A stretch of DNA of 6,487 bases from contig PIXT01000033.1 of NCBI GenBank assembly GCA_003096235.1, forward strand, positions 1 through 6,487, in the 5' to 3' direction. The notes under the pieces are model-generated. The model was not told the DNA's origin, did not search any database, and saw only the letters and a list, made by a program, of their open reading frames with translations. Made by a program: the position numbers and the translations under genes. The DNA comes from Candidatus Bathyarchaeum sp. (GTDB lineage: Archaea; Thermoproteota; Bathyarchaeia; Bathyarchaeales; Bathyarchaeaceae). Positions within the stretch are counted from its first letter, which is position 1; each line of letters starts with the position of its first letter. This document shows, in pieces, positions 5,723 through 6,487 of this stretch.

Positions 5723-5886
5723 TAGTAATGTCAGTTAGCTTATTGGTTAGAAGTTATTTCACTCATTACAATAGTATTTACTGTCACAATTATTGGGTTT
5801 GAGGCTTAAATTTACCCAGAAAAATGTTGATTTTTTGGAAAGGTTTACGTGTGTGGCTGTTCCGTGATTTAGCAAAAGTATGATTG
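5723..5886. other. Spacer upstream of the second radical SAM gene
   Basis: I see no supportable gene here. An ATG at 5728 opens only 24 codons without an SD. Another plus-strand frame gives a hydrophobic stretch (about 5739-5805) but contains no ATG, GTG or TTG. No clear TATA box stands out; TTTACG near 5844 and ATTTAGCA near 5867 are the nearest candidates for the downstream gene. Confidence 0.5.
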
Positions 5887-6487
5887 GTGGTGTTGTGGCT
5901 GTTCTTTCATCTGCTGTTGACTACTAACTGTGACATGCAATGCAGGTACTGTTACGGGAAATCGTTGGATGACATGGATGCAGATTTTGGAGACCTTTCT
6001 GTGGACTACGAGGTTCCCGAAAAAATCAGCTACAGCATCGAAGTTTTGGAGCAGTTTATCAGAAAAGACCCTGAGCCAGTTGTGATTTTTTATGGCGGCG
6101 AGCCTATGCTGTGCCTTGACAAGATGATGCAGGTGATGGACAGGGTTCCTGTTACGCAGTTTAACATCCAAACCAACGGTTTGCACCTAAACGAACTGCC
6201 AAAAGAGTACATCAACAGGTTGACCACAATTTTTGTTTCCGTGGATGGCACAGAAAAGCTCACGGATTACTATAGGGGAAAGGGCTCCTACAGGCGAGTG
6301 ATAAACAACATCCACGCAATCAAAAAGAACGGGTTTGAAGGCAAAATAGTAGCCCGAATGACGTTAATGGAAGAAACAGACATCTACGAAAATGTAAGGT
6401 GGCTTCTGGACAATCCCGACTACCCGTTTGGTTCGGTTCATTGGCAGCTTGACGCTGGGTTTTGGAAAAACGATTTCAAGAAACGGA
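5887..6487 (+). CDS. Peptide-modifying-type radical SAM enzyme, archaeal AF1420/Mhun_1560-like (3' end outside window)
   Basis: The open frame runs from a TGA at 5881-5883 to the right edge, about 200 codons. CDMQCRYC (C15, C19, C22 from GTG 5887) is the 4Fe-4S motif of radical SAM enzymes. YGGEPML (about 69-75) contacts SAM, and QTNGL, FVSVDGTEKLTDYYRGKGSYRRV and WLLDNPD...SVHWQLDAGFWKNDF follow. This order and wording resemble the archaeal group annotated as putative peptide-modifying radical SAM enzymes (AF1420/Mhun_1560 families); I assign it from memory of that pattern. The C-terminal part, where auxiliary-cluster cysteines would lie, is not in the window. The start is unclear. TTG 5884, GTG 5887, GTG 5890 and TTG 5893 lie in a row, a GGTGGTG string overlaps them, and the conserved part (FFHLLLTTNC) begins only a few residues later. 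Confidence 0.85.
   Translation, partial: MVLWLFFHLLLTTNCDMQCRYCYGKSLDDMDADFGDLSVDYEVPEKISYSIEVLEQFIRKDPEPVVIFYGGEPMLCLDKMMQVMDRVPVTQFNIQTNGLHLNELPKEYINRLTTIFVSVDGTEKLTDYYRGKGSYRRVINNIHAIKKNGFEGKIVARMTLMEETDIYENVRWLLDNPDYPFGSVHWQLDAGFWKNDFKKR

Noticed and set aside
5728..5802. 24-codon ATG frame and an overlapping hydrophobic stretch before the right radical SAM gene
   Set aside because: The ATG frame has no SD and ordinary composition. The hydrophobic frame (LAYWLEVISLITIVFTVTIIG) has no ATG, GTG or TTG between its bounding stops, so I do not call it a gene.
5869..6186. Minus-strand 105-codon frame over the right radical SAM gene
   Set aside because: His- and Gln-rich antisense shadow of the plus-strand frame that carries CDMQCRYC and GGEP.
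1..6487. Mobile element, CRISPR array or tRNA/rRNA genes
   Set aside because: I looked for transposase-like frames, regularly spaced repeats, terminal inverted repeats with target duplications and tRNA-like cloverleaf segments, and saw none.

Overview
This 6.5 kb window looks like a fragment of a mesophilic archaeal chromosome, probably from the Thermoproteota/TACK side (Bathyarchaeia-like). That placement is inferred from gene content and signals, not from any marker gene. The pointers are: AT-rich, T-tract-rich spacers; Shine-Dalgarno (SD) motifs of the GGTGAT/GGAGGTG type, which pair with the archaeal 16S 3' end; several TTG or GTG starts; and small families common in such genomes (DUF1059, GYD, a COG4892-like cytochrome b5 domain, an archaeal peptide-modifying-type radical SAM enzyme). 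I see no tRNA, rRNA, CRISPR array, insertion sequence or phage gene.

Layout. The left part is read from the minus strand. A radical SAM enzyme with auxiliary cysteines (1-884) runs off the left edge. A 271-base AT-rich spacer follows. Then comes a large PHP-phosphoesterase/ABC-type ATPase of the TrlF kind (1156-3006). About 130 bases upstream of that start lies a two-domain protein joining a winged-helix (DUF7669-like) domain to a cytochrome b5-like heme domain (3141-3680). A divergent promoter region (3681-3814) separates these from the plus-strand genes: a MurG-like GT-B glycosyltransferase (3815-5008), a 56-residue DUF1059 protein (5188-5358, identified by direct translation), a GYD-domain protein (5414-5683), a strong T-rich terminator, and the 5' part of a second radical SAM enzyme (5887 to the right edge). 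No gene-free stretch exceeds 300 bases.

How the genes may work together. The heme/winged-helix protein and the PHP-ATPase are codirectional neighbours and could form a sensor/effector pair, but they have a 100-134-base gap and no overlap, so this is only a hypothesis. DUF1059 and GYD sit 55 bases apart under one likely promoter with dyad symmetry and share one terminator, so they are probably a two-gene operon. The glycosyltransferase looks like an independent envelope or glycolipid gene. The two radical SAM genes are unrelated in position and subfamily.

The points most worth a second look are the winged-helix/b5 fusion, the shortened PHP-ATPase with degenerate ATPase motifs, a within-gene switch of third-codon-position composition (T/G early, C/A later) seen in several genes, and the dyad-rich leader of the DUF1059-GYD pair.
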